DNA of 64,000 bases from Tunturiibacter empetritectus (GCF_013410875.1 NZ_JACCCU010000001.1:62001-126000), one strand, 5' to 3'. Counted from the stretch's first letter, positions 1 through 8,633 are shown. A program made the numbers and translations. The notes: generated from the sequence alone by a model not told the origin.

Positions 1-60
1 TTGCTGATCGTGGAGATACACATCGGCGTAGTCCGGCGGAGTTTGAAGCGATTTGGACAT
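1..60 (-). CDS. 5' end of an unidentified gene (cut by window edge)
   Basis: Only the first 20 codons are visible, reading leftwards out of the window and beginning MSKSLQTPPDYADVYLHDQQ. The start is well supported: an ATG preceded by a strong Shine-Dalgarno GGAGGAA at 63-69. This gene is transcribed in the same direction as the AAA ATPase upstream of it, across a 245-bp gap that contains a strong inverted repeat. Too little is visible to name a product. The N-terminus shows no signal peptide, so a cytoplasmic protein is likely. Confidence 0.6.
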   Translation of the reverse strand, partial: MSKSLQTPPDYADVYLHDQQ

Positions 61-117
61 CGTTCCTCCGAAATATGGCACCTTCGATTGTTGCGAGGAA
101 AGGTTGGTTAGATCGTG

Positions 118-139
118 CCTTTGCCGATAGCGGCAAAGG
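118..139. promoter_or_regulatory. Perfect inverted repeat upstream of the left-edge gene
   Basis: CCTTTGCCG and CGGCAAAGG form 9-bp perfect arms around ATAG. The repeat lies about 60 bp upstream of the start codon of the leftward gene at 1-60. There is no T-run on either side, so an operator or a leader hairpin is more likely than a terminator. The function is inferred from position only. Confidence 0.4.
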
Positions 140-284
140 GATAATCGAGCTGGCCCCCACGGCCTAGTCCGGTGCTCCGCTTGGCAAAAGTTTGTCGCAT
201 CTTTGTCCCAAATACCTCCCATTGGGCCGGTTTTGCCGACTCTTCCGGCCTGTAAGTCTTTTTTTTGTATTTTAGCTTGGTATT

Positions 285-303
285 CATTCCATGGCATGGA
301 GTG
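285..303. repeat. Short inverted repeat after the AAA ATPase gene
   Basis: CATTCCAT and ATGGAGTG (7 of 8 paired) flank GGC just beyond the stop codon of the ATPase gene. In the leftward direction an A/T-rich stretch follows. It may act as a weak terminator of the ATPase gene or as an upstream site for the left-edge gene. Evidence is weak. Confidence 0.25.
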
Positions 304-305
304 AG

Positions 306-1547
306 TCAAGCCCATAGGCAAGACATAGGAGCAGCGAAGAGGCGGTCCCCGAAGGGGACGACCTTCGTTCCGTCATAGAGCACGAGCCCGAGTTTCAGAC
401 CATCACCGCAGGTATCCAACAGCTTCCGCATCCCCTTGAAGTCGCTCGCATGGACCGTTGCGCTCGCTTTGACTTCAATCCCGACCAGTGCGCCATGCTC
501 ATCCTCGACAATGATGTCGACCTCATCTTGATCCTTATCTCGATAGTGATGGAGCGTATAGCCTTCGTCGGACCATGTGATCTGCTTCATCACTTCGGAA
601 AATACAAATGTTTCAAGCACCGCACCAAATGTTGAACGGTCCTTTGCTATCTGCTCAGCAGTCAACGCCAGCAAGGCGGCGAGCAACCCAGAGTCGACAA
701 AATGCAGTTTCGGGGTCTTTATCAGTCGCTTCAGTTCATTACGAAACCATGGGGAGACGCGATGCACGAGAAACAGTTGCTCAAGAATGCCAATGTATTT
801 TCTCGTTGTCTTATCGTCCATCCCGATCTGGCCGCCGATTTGAGTGAAGTTGGTGAGTTGCCCAGACTGATGAGCAAGCGTCTGGAGCAGCCGCGGTAAC
901 TGATCGAGCTTCTCTACTTCCGCGATATCGCGCACGTCCCGCTGTACGATCGCTTTCACGTAGTCGCGTGCCCAGGCTTGGCGACGCCGGGAGTCTTCTC
1001 TCCGCAGCATCTCGGGATATCCGCCCACCAGCACCGCATGGACAAGCTGATCCCCAACGATATCTGGCCCTGGCTTTACCAATTTGCTGTTGAATGCCGT
1101 TTTGAGGAAAGTGGGCTCTTTGCCTAGTATCTCGGCTCTGGAGATCGGCATCAGGTTTACGATCTCCATACGGCCCGCAAGACTTTCGGAGACTTGAGGC
1201 AAAGTGAGAATGTTCGCAGAACCTGTCAGAAGGAAACGGCCTGGCCTTCGGTCGCTATCCACAGATCGTTTGATGGCCCTCAGAAGTTCCGGAGCTCTTT
1301 GCACTTCGTCGATGGTGACCAAATCGAATCCACGCACAAAACCAGCCGGGTCGTTACGAGAGGCTTCGAGCACTGTGTCATCATCCAGAGTCACATACTC
1401 GCGTTCCTTGTCGGCAAACTGACGGACGAGCGTAGTCTTGCCACATTGGCGGGGGCCAATCAGCATGACCACGGGAGTATCCTTAAGCGCAGTGGCCACA
1501 CGTTTGGCTGAGAATCGTTGAAAGAGCTGGAAATTGGTATCGGCCAT
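306..1547 (-). CDS. AAA-family ATPase with C-terminal DUF4143 domain
   Basis: A 413-residue protein of the AAA_14/DUF4143 family, which is common near mobile or accessory genes and whose biochemical role is mostly unknown. The Walker A motif GPRQCGKTTL is at residues 31-40. Walker B, DLVTIDEVQ, is at about 75-83, followed by a sensor-like LLTGSAN near residue 107. The C-terminal half carries the DUF4143 domain, with HFVDSGLLAALL and a nuclease-like DEVDIIVE-(X)n-EVKAS pattern around 340-360. This pattern resembles the PD-(D/E)xK-like fold often seen in the family. No clear Shine-Dalgarno precedes the ATG, and three repeated boxes end only 15 bp upstream, suggesting a short-leader, autoregulated transcript. 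Length and motifs look intact. Confidence 0.85.
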   Translation of the reverse strand: MADTNFQLFQRFSAKRVATALKDTPVVMLIGPRQCGKTTLVRQFADKEREYVTLDDDTVLEASRNDPAGFVRGFDLVTIDEVQRAPELLRAIKRSVDSDRRPGRFLLTGSANILTLPQVSESLAGRMEIVNLMPISRAEILGKEPTFLKTAFNSKLVKPGPDIVGDQLVHAVLVGGYPEMLRREDSRRRQAWARDYVKAIVQRDVRDIAEVEKLDQLPRLLQTLAHQSGQLTNFTQIGGQIGMDDKTTRKYIGILEQLFLVHRVSPWFRNELKRLIKTPKLHFVDSGLLAALLALTAEQIAKDRSTFGAVLETFVFSEVMKQITWSDEGYTLHHYRDKDQDEVDIIVEDEHGALVGIEVKASATVHASDFKGMRKLLDTCGDGLKLGLVLYDGTKVVPFGDRLFAAPMSCLWA

Positions 1548-1562
1548 CTCGGATTATTGTAG

Positions 1563-1618
1563 CGTCTAATCCGGATTAGAGTTCCGTCCAATTCGGATTG
1601 GACGCCCGTCTAAACCGG
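1563..1618. promoter_or_regulatory. Three 22-bp-spaced palindromic boxes before the AAA ATPase gene
   Basis: CGTCTAATCCGG, CGTCCAATTCGG and CGTCTAAACCGG begin at 1563, 1585 and 1607, exactly 22 bp apart, which is two helical turns. The first extends to the perfect palindrome CTAATCCGGATTAG (1566-1579). The second extends to CCAATTCGGATTGG (1588-1601), palindromic except at its centre. The third is a half-site. They sit just upstream of the leftward ATG at 1547. Such phased boxes are typical of cooperative repressor binding; this function is inferred. Confidence 0.55.
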
Positions 1619-1790
1619 AAGGCAGAGAGCGTCCCAACGTGGTTCCGCAATCAGATAAGAGGCGATGCTTCTGGAGACGCGCGAACAATACGCGAACAAT
1701 GCGCATCCCAAATCAGCCTAATTTGCCCCAAGCAGTCCTAAAATCGACCGAACATAAATGCTTTCTCTTCAAGTACATCCGCTGATTCCG

Positions 1791-1863
1791 GGCTACTTAG
1801 CTGAATTGTCCGGCAGCCCTGAAAAGGCCGGCGTCGGCGGTTCGATCCCGTCTCTGGCCACCA
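1791..1863 (+). pseudogene. Degenerate tRNA-Phe(GAA) with intact 3' half, attachment-site-like
   Basis: From 1819 onward the sequence is a normal tRNA-Phe 3' half. The anticodon loop CTGAAAA holds GAA at 1821-1823. It is followed by a variable loop, a T-arm with loop TTCGATC (1841-1847), acceptor strand TCTGGCC, discriminator A and an encoded CCA (1861-1863). The 5' half does not fold: the expected acceptor strand GGCCAGA is replaced by GGCTACT, and the anticodon stem has one A-C mismatch. A 3' tRNA half next to a recombinase gene is the classic product of integration at a tRNA 3' end. A complete copy is not in the window. Confidence 0.6.
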
Positions 1864-2490
1864 TTACTGCTACACACTTCCTCCGAGTCTCCCAATACGT
1901 TGAATAATTCAACGTCCCCGGAGACTTGGAGTAGAGGACCATCGGGAGCTTCCTTCGGCGTAAGTATAAGCTGCCAAATATGTTTAGCCATAATCTGCCG
2001 TGCAATTTCGACATCGCCGTGCAGAAGCCTGCAAATCTCAGCGGCCTGATAACAGAGAATTTTTTTTAACTCCTCCAGAGACAGCGACAGCCTTTGCGGC
2101 TGATTCATCTCAGCCAAACGGTCGTCTAACCTTCCTATCTCCGCTTCGATGGTGGCCAATTTCGACAAAAGATTATGCGAATGCCCGATTGTCGCAATCG
2201 CATCGGTTACGCTATTCACTTGTATCTTCAATTCCTGCCGCTTCGCCTGAAGTGCTGCTACTCCGTTCGCGGCGCTGTCCGTCTATTCACGGAGTTCGTG
2301 CAAGCGACCCTGTAGTCGTTCCTGAAAATGCTTAAGTGCATAAGCAACCGCAACAGGGCTGAAAGTTCGGTTAGACAACCCGCGGAGAAGTTGGGCTTCA
2401 AGTCTGTCCCGGCGGATCAGGACGCTATTCGTACAGACTCCCTGGTAGCGATGATTTGGACAGCCGATCCCTGCAGATGAGTCTCGTGAA
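1797..2490 (-). pseudogene. C-terminal remnant of a large serine recombinase
   Basis: Reading leftwards, the frame shows a recombinase zinc-ribbon end (IGCPNHRYQGVCTNSVLIR, from about 2468), then the coiled-coil region with a typical LEAQLLRGL start. An in-frame TAG follows at 2283-2285. The frame then stays open for a further 160 or so codons, with the helical linker and the RLLHGDVEIARQIMAKHI block found at the C-terminus of these enzymes. The catalytic serine domain is absent; the upstream DNA is the TonB receptor gene. The last residues (RDRTADAGLFRAAGQFS) are encoded by the antisense of the tRNA-like sequence. Both the 5' truncation and the stop argue for a dead gene. Confidence 0.75.
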
Positions 2491-2505
2491 GCCGCCCATC
2501 TGCAG
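2471..2505 (-). terminator. Hairpin after the first TonB receptor gene
   Basis: CTGCAGATG (2471-2479) and CATCTGCAG (2497-2505) are perfect 9-bp arms located 18 bp beyond the receptor stop codon. No T-run follows, so termination efficiency is uncertain. The hairpin may instead protect the transcript end. Confidence 0.35.
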
Positions 2506-2522
2506 AGGTCTGGTGAAAACGA

Positions 2523-5500
2523 CTAGAACTGGAACCGACCGCCCAGTTGAATGATTCGGCCCTGATGCGCTGTTTGCACGTAGCCTAAGGTCGAGTCATC
2601 AAAGCTCGGATCGGGGTTACCGTAGTTCGCGTAGTTGAGGATGTTGAGAGCTTCGCCGCGTAACGTGAAGGTCGAGTGTTCCGCACCCCACCACTTGATC
2701 TGGAAGTTCTTGCTCAGGCCGGTATCCAGCGTAAAGTAGCCAGGACCACGAAATGTGTTCTGCTTGTTGCCTTGCCCTTCTCCTAGACCAGACGGAGTGG
2801 AGAAGTCTGCGGCGCCGCCAGCAAACACAGAGGTTTGACTATAGCCGGCGCGTCGTTCGTCCGAACGGCTAAAGCTGCGCTTGGTGCCGCTATAGACAGG
2901 AAGATCGTATTGCACACCATCCTGGTTGTAGTCGTGCGCTCCGGAGGTGGTCGCGATGGAGAACGGAGAACCAGATTGAGCGATGATCGAATTGTTGATG
3001 CTCCAGCCGGACAACACTTCATTCAGTGCGGTCTGATGAAACTTGGCTGGAACTTCGTAAACCTGAGAGAGACTGAAGCGGTTGCGGATATCGCCATTCA
3101 GGTTGCTGTACTGCGAATGAATGTTGTACTGATCGGTGAAGGAAACATTTGGATCGCCGAGGGATTTACCCCAAGTGTAGGACGCCTGATAGGTCAGCTT
3201 TCCGATAGTTTGCCGCGCGGTAGCGATGAGTGCGTTGTAGTTGGAGATACCAGCGTTTCTGAAGAACTTGATCTGCGCAAAATCAGTGTTGTAGCGCTGA
3301 TTGGCCGGGTCTGCGGTTAGGCCAGGATAGGTATTCACGTCGGTCTGAACGATCTGGTCGTAACCGTAGGACCCCGAGTAGAGCAAGCCGAAGACAAGCT
3401 TCGCAGGCATCTGCTGCTCGATTCCGATGTTGTATAGGACCGCCTTCTGCGGCTTTACATTTGGATCGGTTCCGTTGAGGCCATACGGCTGGGGGTTCCC
3501 GTTTGCGTCCAGCGGAGCGCCCTTCTTCGAAAATCCGAAGACAGGCACTGTCGGTAGAACAAAGCCGTAAGGATTGCCTCCCGGAGGCCCTTGTACCGTG
3601 CTGTTGCCGTAGAGCGAGGGTGTGGTGATTCCGAATTGGCTGATGGAGAGGCGAGTCGGCGGTTGTGTGGGGAGGTTATTGGCAACCAGGGTTAGGGTCA
3701 GGTCGTCGCTATAGAGGCCGGCGCCCGCATGCAACAGCGTGTTGTTGTTTGTTCCGGGGAGCGTATATGCAACCGAGGCCCGCGGAAGAAAGTTCTTGTT
3801 GCGCGAGCTTGCGTACACATTGCTAACCGAGACGCTGGATGCGTTTGCGACTTGTTGTTGAAGAGAGGATCCAGATCCGAGGACCACGTTTGCGTACGGC
3901 TCAGCATTCTTGCCGTAACTGGCCGGATTACCGTAGTCATCCCAGCGAAGTCCGTAAGTGAGTAAAAGATGAGGTGTGATCTTCCAGGCGTCCTGCGCAT
4001 AGAGACCAAAGCGACTTCCCTGAGCACCGAAGAGCTGAGGAAGAAACTTGCCGTTCTGCGCCGATAAGGTGTAAATCTGTTGACCGTTCGTGACGTCGTC
4101 CAGGAAGTTATAAATTCCAAAGCTGAGTTGCAGAAAGACACGGCCATACAGCGCGCTTTGGTCGGCGAACTCGTTGTTATAGGATCCCTGGAAGCCAAAA
4201 GTCATGTTGTGCCTGCCTTTGACGTAGGACACTGTGTCGCGGCCATAGGTCTGGTGCTCTGCCTGCGTCTCTAGAAACTGCGACACGTTCCCGCCACCGC
4301 ATCCACCGCATCCATTGACGTAAGGCACAGTCAATAAGACAGTGCTATGTGCCGTAGGCGCGTAATTGAAGGCGAAACGAGTCTGTCCGAAGCTTGCCTG
4401 GTTTAGCAGCGAGGAGCTGAATTCATGAGTGTAGTTTCCAGCGATGTAATACCCCGTGCTTGGGGTCTGTCCATCGTAGGTGGATTGAATTCTCGCGGAG
4501 ACGCTGTTTTGGTCAAACCGGAAGAAGCTTGCGTAAAGACGGTCTTTCCCGCTGCGCAGGGTGTGATCGAGACGGAAGTTGTACTGGGCGCCATTATCCG
4601 TCTGCGGCGTGGCAAAGGGAGACTGCTGATTGATTGCGAGGCTACACGGAATTACCGTAGCGCTGGTGCCTGAGGGGTCGCAACTGGAGTCCACATCGCT
4701 GCCCCTGAGGGTGACCTGCGCATTCGAGATCGCCCGATCCGCAGGGAATGGCGCCAGCCCTTTTGCGATGTTTTGAGAGTTTGGATAGTGCGCCAACCCC
4801 CATGCGATGAAGTCGTTCGAGTAGTAGGTCTGAAAGCCCGCGTTGGGGGTTCCGACTTGCTGATTGAAGTAAGAGCCAAAGAAGAAGGTGCGATCTTTCC
4901 AAATTGGTCCGCCAAGCGCACCGGAGACGAACTGTTTCCGGAAGGGCGTCTTCACACCGAAGGGCGCCACGGCCGCGAATGGAGTACCGGTGTAGGTGTA
5001 GTCCGCATCGCCGTGAAATTTATTTGCACCGGACTTTGTAGTAATGCTGGTCTGGATGCCGCTGCTCGTTCCATTCTCGACGGAGAAGGTCGTCGTCTGA
5101 AGCGCAATCTCCTGGACCATGTCCGGGTGTGGAACGATCGTGACAGCTCCTGGGCCTGCACCGTTTGTATCTGTCTGCGTGAAGCCGCCGATCTGACTAT
5201 TGACCGGAATAAAGTCGAGCAGATATAAGTTGCCAGCGTTGGAACGGCCGTTTGCGCTCTCCCCAGAAGTGGTGCGGTTGACGGGGATATTTACCTGTCC
5301 CTCATCGATGCCCGTCGCTCCTGGCGCGGACCGCAGTAAGCTCAACGTGGAACGATTCTGGAGTGGGAACTCTTCGATCTCACGGGCGCTCAAGGTGTAT
5401 TGCAGACGGGTTTCGTCCAGGTTCAAGCCGTGGCTATCCTCGGCTGAAACTGTCACAGTGTCATTGGTACCGTTGATTGCGACCTGGATATCGATGCCAG

Positions 5501-5828
5501 CTGTTTGTTCCGTGGTAAGTTGTGCGTCTCGAACGGTCTTGGCGAATCCTTTAGCCTCTACCGTGACCCGGTACGGTCCGGGGGGCAGCCGGTTGAAGTA
5601 GTACTGACCTGAAGGACTGGACGTTGATGTCTGACTTATGTTGGTGTCCGTGTTGGTCAATATTACGGTGGCATTGGGCACAACAGACCCCGATGGATCC
5701 TTAATTGTGCCCTGAACATTGCTCGTAAACTGCGCAGACGCAGAGTAAGCGGAGAAAAACAGGGTTAATGCCAGTGCGAGGTGTCGAAGCTGTATTTGGC
5801 TTCGGATCATTCTGTTTGTTGCGAACAT
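2523..5828 (-). CDS. Oar-like TonB-dependent receptor (LacI regulon)
   Basis: A 1,101-residue outer-membrane receptor. The N-terminus has a signal peptide (LALALTLFFSAYSASAQ), followed by a carboxypeptidase-regulatory-like beta-sandwich (about residues 35-120, GTIKDPSGSVVPNATV) and a plug. The remainder is a long beta-barrel ending in aromatic GGRFQF, as expected for outer-membrane proteins. The start has a good Shine-Dalgarno (AAGGAG). An 18-bp palindrome lies 37-54 bp upstream, and the lacI gene is the next gene upstream on the same strand. In Acidobacteriota such receptors often accompany glycoside hydrolases and take the place of SusC for oligosaccharide uptake. A xyloglucan-type substrate is inferred from the neighbouring enzymes only. 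Confidence 0.88.
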   Translation of the reverse strand: MFATNRMIRSQIQLRHLALALTLFFSAYSASAQFTSNVQGTIKDPSGSVVPNATVILTNTDTNISQTSTSSPSGQYYFNRLPPGPYRVTVEAKGFAKTVRDAQLTTEQTAGIDIQVAINGTNDTVTVSAEDSHGLNLDETRLQYTLSAREIEEFPLQNRSTLSLLRSAPGATGIDEGQVNIPVNRTTSGESANGRSNAGNLYLLDFIPVNSQIGGFTQTDTNGAGPGAVTIVPHPDMVQEIALQTTTFSVENGTSSGIQTSITTKSGANKFHGDADYTYTGTPFAAVAPFGVKTPFRKQFVSGALGGPIWKDRTFFFGSYFNQQVGTPNAGFQTYYSNDFIAWGLAHYPNSQNIAKGLAPFPADRAISNAQVTLRGSDVDSSCDPSGTSATVIPCSLAINQQSPFATPQTDNGAQYNFRLDHTLRSGKDRLYASFFRFDQNSVSARIQSTYDGQTPSTGYYIAGNYTHEFSSSLLNQASFGQTRFAFNYAPTAHSTVLLTVPYVNGCGGCGGGNVSQFLETQAEHQTYGRDTVSYVKGRHNMTFGFQGSYNNEFADQSALYGRVFLQLSFGIYNFLDDVTNGQQIYTLSAQNGKFLPQLFGAQGSRFGLYAQDAWKITPHLLLTYGLRWDDYGNPASYGKNAEPYANVVLGSGSSLQQQVANASSVSVSNVYASSRNKNFLPRASVAYTLPGTNNNTLLHAGAGLYSDDLTLTLVANNLPTQPPTRLSISQFGITTPSLYGNSTVQGPPGGNPYGFVLPTVPVFGFSKKGAPLDANGNPQPYGLNGTDPNVKPQKAVLYNIGIEQQMPAKLVFGLLYSGSYGYDQIVQTDVNTYPGLTADPANQRYNTDFAQIKFFRNAGISNYNALIATARQTIGKLTYQASYTWGKSLGDPNVSFTDQYNIHSQYSNLNGDIRNRFSLSQVYEVPAKFHQTALNEVLSGWSINNSIIAQSGSPFSIATTSGAHDYNQDGVQYDLPVYSGTKRSFSRSDERRAGYSQTSVFAGGAADFSTPSGLGEGQGNKQNTFRGPGYFTLDTGLSKNFQIKWWGAEHSTFTLRGEALNILNYANYGNPDPSFDDSTLGYVQTAHQGRIIQLGGRFQF

Positions 5829-5864
5829 GCGGGCGCTCCTTCAAAGGTTTGCAAATGCGATAGG

Positions 5865-5882
5865 ATTTGAAGCGCTTCAAAT
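5865..5882. promoter_or_regulatory. LacI-type operator before the TonB receptor gene
   Basis: ATTTGAAGCGCTTCAAAT is a perfect 18-bp palindrome with the central CG typical of LacI-family operators. It stands 37 bp upstream of the receptor ATG. Identical or near-identical copies precede the GH74-like, GH3 and esterase-GH116 units. The LacI-family gene lies immediately upstream. Confidence 0.8.
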
Positions 5883-5964
5883 CACACGCGAAAAGGTAGC
5901 TAAGCAAGGAGAAGATTGTCAAGGAAAATCAGCTTTGCCTCGAATCAACCTGCGGATGAGCAAC

Positions 5965-7032
5965 TCAGTGCCTCTTACCGATCTTATTCTGTCGAGGTAT
6001 GCCGTCTTTCGGCTGACTTGTCGAGGCTCGGATACGCATCTCGGGCTCAACTAGTATCAGTGGCGGCTGTGCTTTGCCTTGAATGGCCTCAAGAAGGACG
6101 CTGGAGGAGAGCATCCCGATCTTGTCGAGCGGTTGGTGCACGGTCGTCAGGGAGGGACGTTCATACTCGGATGCGGGGATATCGTCATAACCGACGACGG
6201 AGATGTCATCCGGTACACGCAAGCCGACGCTCTGGAAGGCTCGCATCGCTCCCATCGCCGTCGAGTCGTTATAGGCAAACAGAGCCGTAAATGGGCGCCT
6301 TCGGGCCAAAAGTTCGTTGGCTGCATGATAGCCCACATAGCCATAGCGAGCCGAACCTCTCTCGTCGCCGAGTTCGAGCTGAATCGTTAAATCCGGGTCA
6401 ATCTTGAGACCGAGCGCCTTAGCAGCTTTACGAATCCCCGCCCATCGTTCCGCAGTTGCTGTGCTTTCTTGTTCGCCTCGCATAAATGCGATCTGGCGGT
6501 GACCCAATTGGTAGAGATGTTCCAGCGCAAGTCGGGTGCCGCGCTCCTCATCCAGGCATAGATTGGTAGCGTTTTCGTGAGGTTTTCTACCGCCGATGCG
6601 GACTGAGGGCAATCCCAAGTCATGGTCAAACACTGTATTGATGAGGACAAGGCCCTCGACCCCTCTGCGCATGAGGGTTTGCGGCAGCCGCTCCAGCAGC
6701 GATCTATTCCAGCGATGGCTCGTGACGAAAAAGAAATACTCTGTTTCAAGCAAATGCAACTCGATGCTTGCGATCAATGTGGAATAATAGCCCTCACTTA
6801 TGGCGGGAACGATGACACCGATCGTGTTACTTCGACCGATAGAAAGGGACCGCGCAAAATGATTCGGCCTGTAGTTGTACTCCGCAGCTGCCTTCAGGAC
6901 GCGCTCCCGAGTCTTCAATGCAACCCCGGTCGATTCCACATCAGGACTGAGTGCCATCGAGACCGTACCTTGCGAGAGCCCCAAATGCTCAGCCAAAAAC
7001 TTCAGACTCACAGTTTTTTTTGGTTTATTCAT
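5965..7032 (-). CDS. LacI-family transcriptional regulator of the hemicellulose locus
   Basis: About 355 residues. The N-terminal helix-turn-helix reads VSLKFLAEHLGLSQGTVSMA, followed by the hinge helix (NHFARSLSIGRSNTIGV) and a periplasmic-binding-protein-like sugar-sensing domain that includes FAYNDSTAMGAMRAF and DISVVGYDDI. The frame is open 24 codons further upstream, but the helix-turn-helix spacing favours the ATG at 7032 (MNKPKKTVSL). A degenerate copy of the cluster palindrome overlaps this start, which implies autoregulation. The transporter gene is divergent. It presumably represses the receptor and glycosidase genes until a released oligosaccharide binds; the effector cannot be read from sequence. 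Confidence 0.88.
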   Translation of the reverse strand: MNKPKKTVSLKFLAEHLGLSQGTVSMALSPDVESTGVALKTRERVLKAAAEYNYRPNHFARSLSIGRSNTIGVIVPAISEGYYSTLIASIELHLLETEYFFFVTSHRWNRSLLERLPQTLMRRGVEGLVLINTVFDHDLGLPSVRIGGRKPHENATNLCLDEERGTRLALEHLYQLGHRQIAFMRGEQESTATAERWAGIRKAAKALGLKIDPDLTIQLELGDERGSARYGYVGYHAANELLARRRPFTALFAYNDSTAMGAMRAFQSVGLRVPDDISVVGYDDIPASEYERPSLTTVHQPLDKIGMLSSSVLLEAIQGKAQPPLILVEPEMRIRASTSQPKDGIPRQNKIGKRH

Positions 7033-7048
7033 TTGAACCGCTTTATAC
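7031..7048. promoter_or_regulatory. Degenerate LacI-type operator at the lacI start
   Basis: ATTTGAACCGCTTTATAC matches the 18-bp cluster palindrome at 14 of 18 positions and overlaps the lacI translation start. It also lies about 92 bp upstream of the divergent transporter gene. A weaker site at the regulator's own gene is common in autoregulated LacI systems. Confidence 0.5.
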
Positions 7049-7139
7049 GCCTCCAACTTCTTCTTTGCACAGTATCGCGAATGAGGTTGCGGGCGCCACT
7101 CCAATATCGTTTTTGCCCTTTAGCCGTGACAACGGCGAC

Positions 7140-8513
7140 ATGACGGGGCCGCTCTTAGAGGTACGGCGATCACGCTGGCCGCTACGAATTGCTTATGCGA
7201 CGGGAGATGCCGGCTTCAATCTAGTCTGGGTCCTGTTCGATTCGTTTTTGATCTACTTTTATGCCGAAGTATTCGCGCTTCCAGCTTGGGCGCTAACGCC
7301 GGTTCTGCTGGCCGGAAGAGGTGCAGACTTCGTGTGCAGCCTACTGATGGGAACTTGGGCAGATCGCACCCGATCGCGATTCGGCAGCTATCGTCCCTTT
7401 CTCCTCTGGGCGGCCGCTCCGCTAGCATTGGCGACAGTCTTCTTGTTCAGTGCTCCGGCGGCATGGCCTGTCTTGCTGCAGCGCCACGTAGGGACAAGCC
7501 AAGGTGTTCGCTGGGCTTTTGCGACTGCAATGATCTTTGGAGCCTTTTATGCGACGGCTAACGTTGCTTACACAGCACTGCTCTCGGCAATCACAAACGA
7601 TCCGAAAGAGCGGGTAGGTCTCTCTGCAGCACGCTTTGCTGCCGCCGCAGGATCGGTTCTTCTGGTGCAATCCTTTACCCTACCGTTGGTTGGACACTTT
7701 GGTCTAGGCCACGCTGCTCTCGGGTGGCAGCGCGTGAGTCTGCTTTATGCAGTTATAGGGTCTCTGCTGCTGATCGGATGCTTTGCCGGCACGCGAGAGA
7801 TCGTTCAGCCACTGCCGGTGACAATAAATAAGCCAGCGCGACCACTGCTAGCGGTGATCCACAGCAGAAGTTTTATTCGGCTTCTGCTGGCTACTCTGCT
7901 TTCTCTCGCAGCACTTACCTGCCGCGGGACTATTACTCCTTTCTACGTAAGCTACAACGCAGGCCATTCAACATGGATTGGATTTACACTCGCCAGCAAC
8001 TCGATTGCGGCTCTTGCCGCATGTATCGTTCTGCCATATCTTCGGCAAAATTGGCTACCGCCGCGAAGAATCGCAATCCTCGGAGCAATGGCAGGTTCGC
8101 TGCTTTGTTTGCCGCCCGCGGTTTGGGGCAACCCTCGCCTACCGAAACTTATCTTGCTGCAGATCCTCTTTGGAGTAAGCACTGGGACACTACTTCCGGC
8201 ACTATTTTCCCTCTTCGCTGAACTTCCTGGACGTCTTGACGCAGCTGGAGGCTACAGAACAGCTGGCCTCATCGCTTCCGGCTCTCTAATAAGTCTCAAA
8301 CTCGGTGGCGCACTCGGGGCCGTACTCGTATCTTCCAGTCTTGGACATCTTGGCTTCCAGGCTGCACCGACTCAACCGGGTCATGTCCTCGACGGGATCA
8401 AGTTTCTGTTTACTATCGTACCGGCAGGGATCTTTATGCTCACTTTCCTGACTTTGAAGATAGGAACTCGAGAAGCATCCTTCATCAAGGACAATTCGAA
8501 GGAGCAGCTTTAG
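7140..8513 (+). CDS. GPH/MFS-type sugar:cation symporter
   Basis: A 457-residue inner-membrane transporter with about 12 hydrophobic segments. The N-terminus (RIAYATGDAGFNLVWVLFDSFLIYFY) and the loop GTWADRTRSRFGSYRPFLLW match the glycoside-pentoside-hexuronide family (MelB/XynB/YicJ type). The conserved acidic D-x-x-x-S-R-x-G-x-x-R-P loop lies after the second and third helices. The ATG at 7140 is chosen because the longer frame would run into the divergent lacI coding region and adds no membrane segment. It probably imports oligosaccharides released in the periplasm by the neighbouring hydrolases. Confidence 0.8.
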   Translation: MTGPLLEVRRSRWPLRIAYATGDAGFNLVWVLFDSFLIYFYAEVFALPAWALTPVLLAGRGADFVCSLLMGTWADRTRSRFGSYRPFLLWAAAPLALATVFLFSAPAAWPVLLQRHVGTSQGVRWAFATAMIFGAFYATANVAYTALLSAITNDPKERVGLSAARFAAAAGSVLLVQSFTLPLVGHFGLGHAALGWQRVSLLYAVIGSLLLIGCFAGTREIVQPLPVTINKPARPLLAVIHSRSFIRLLLATLLSLAALTCRGTITPFYVSYNAGHSTWIGFTLASNSIAALAACIVLPYLRQNWLPPRRIAILGAMAGSLLCLPPAVWGNPRLPKLILLQILFGVSTGTLLPALFSLFAELPGRLDAAGGYRTAGLIASGSLISLKLGGALGAVLVSSSLGHLGFQAAPTQPGHVLDGIKFLFTIVPAGIFMLTFLTLKIGTREASFIKDNSKEQL

Positions 8514-8585
8514 ACACCTCAATATGCAGCAACAAAACAGAGACTGTGAATTGCCGCTCCAGTTCCGAAAAGAGGTCGATGATAG

Positions 8586-8617
8586 CGGGTGCTCCCAGGA
8601 TCGCAATCGAGAGCACC
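8586..8617. terminator. Hairpin between convergent transporter and GH74-like genes
   Basis: GGGTGCTC (8586-8593) and GAGCACCC (8610-8617) form an 8-bp stem between the two convergent stop codons. No strong T-run is present on either side. Its position suggests bidirectional termination. Confidence 0.4.
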
Positions 8618-8633
8618 CACAATGCAAATGCGT

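Noticed and set aside
1791..1863. A functional tRNA-Phe gene
   Set aside because: The 5' acceptor strand does not pair with TCTGGCC and the anticodon stem has a mismatch; only the 3' half is normal.
6951..7139. Upstream extension of the sugar transporter to ATG at 6951
   Set aside because: It would overlap the start of the divergent lacI gene and place 63 non-membrane residues before the first helix. The ATG at 7140 fits the family.
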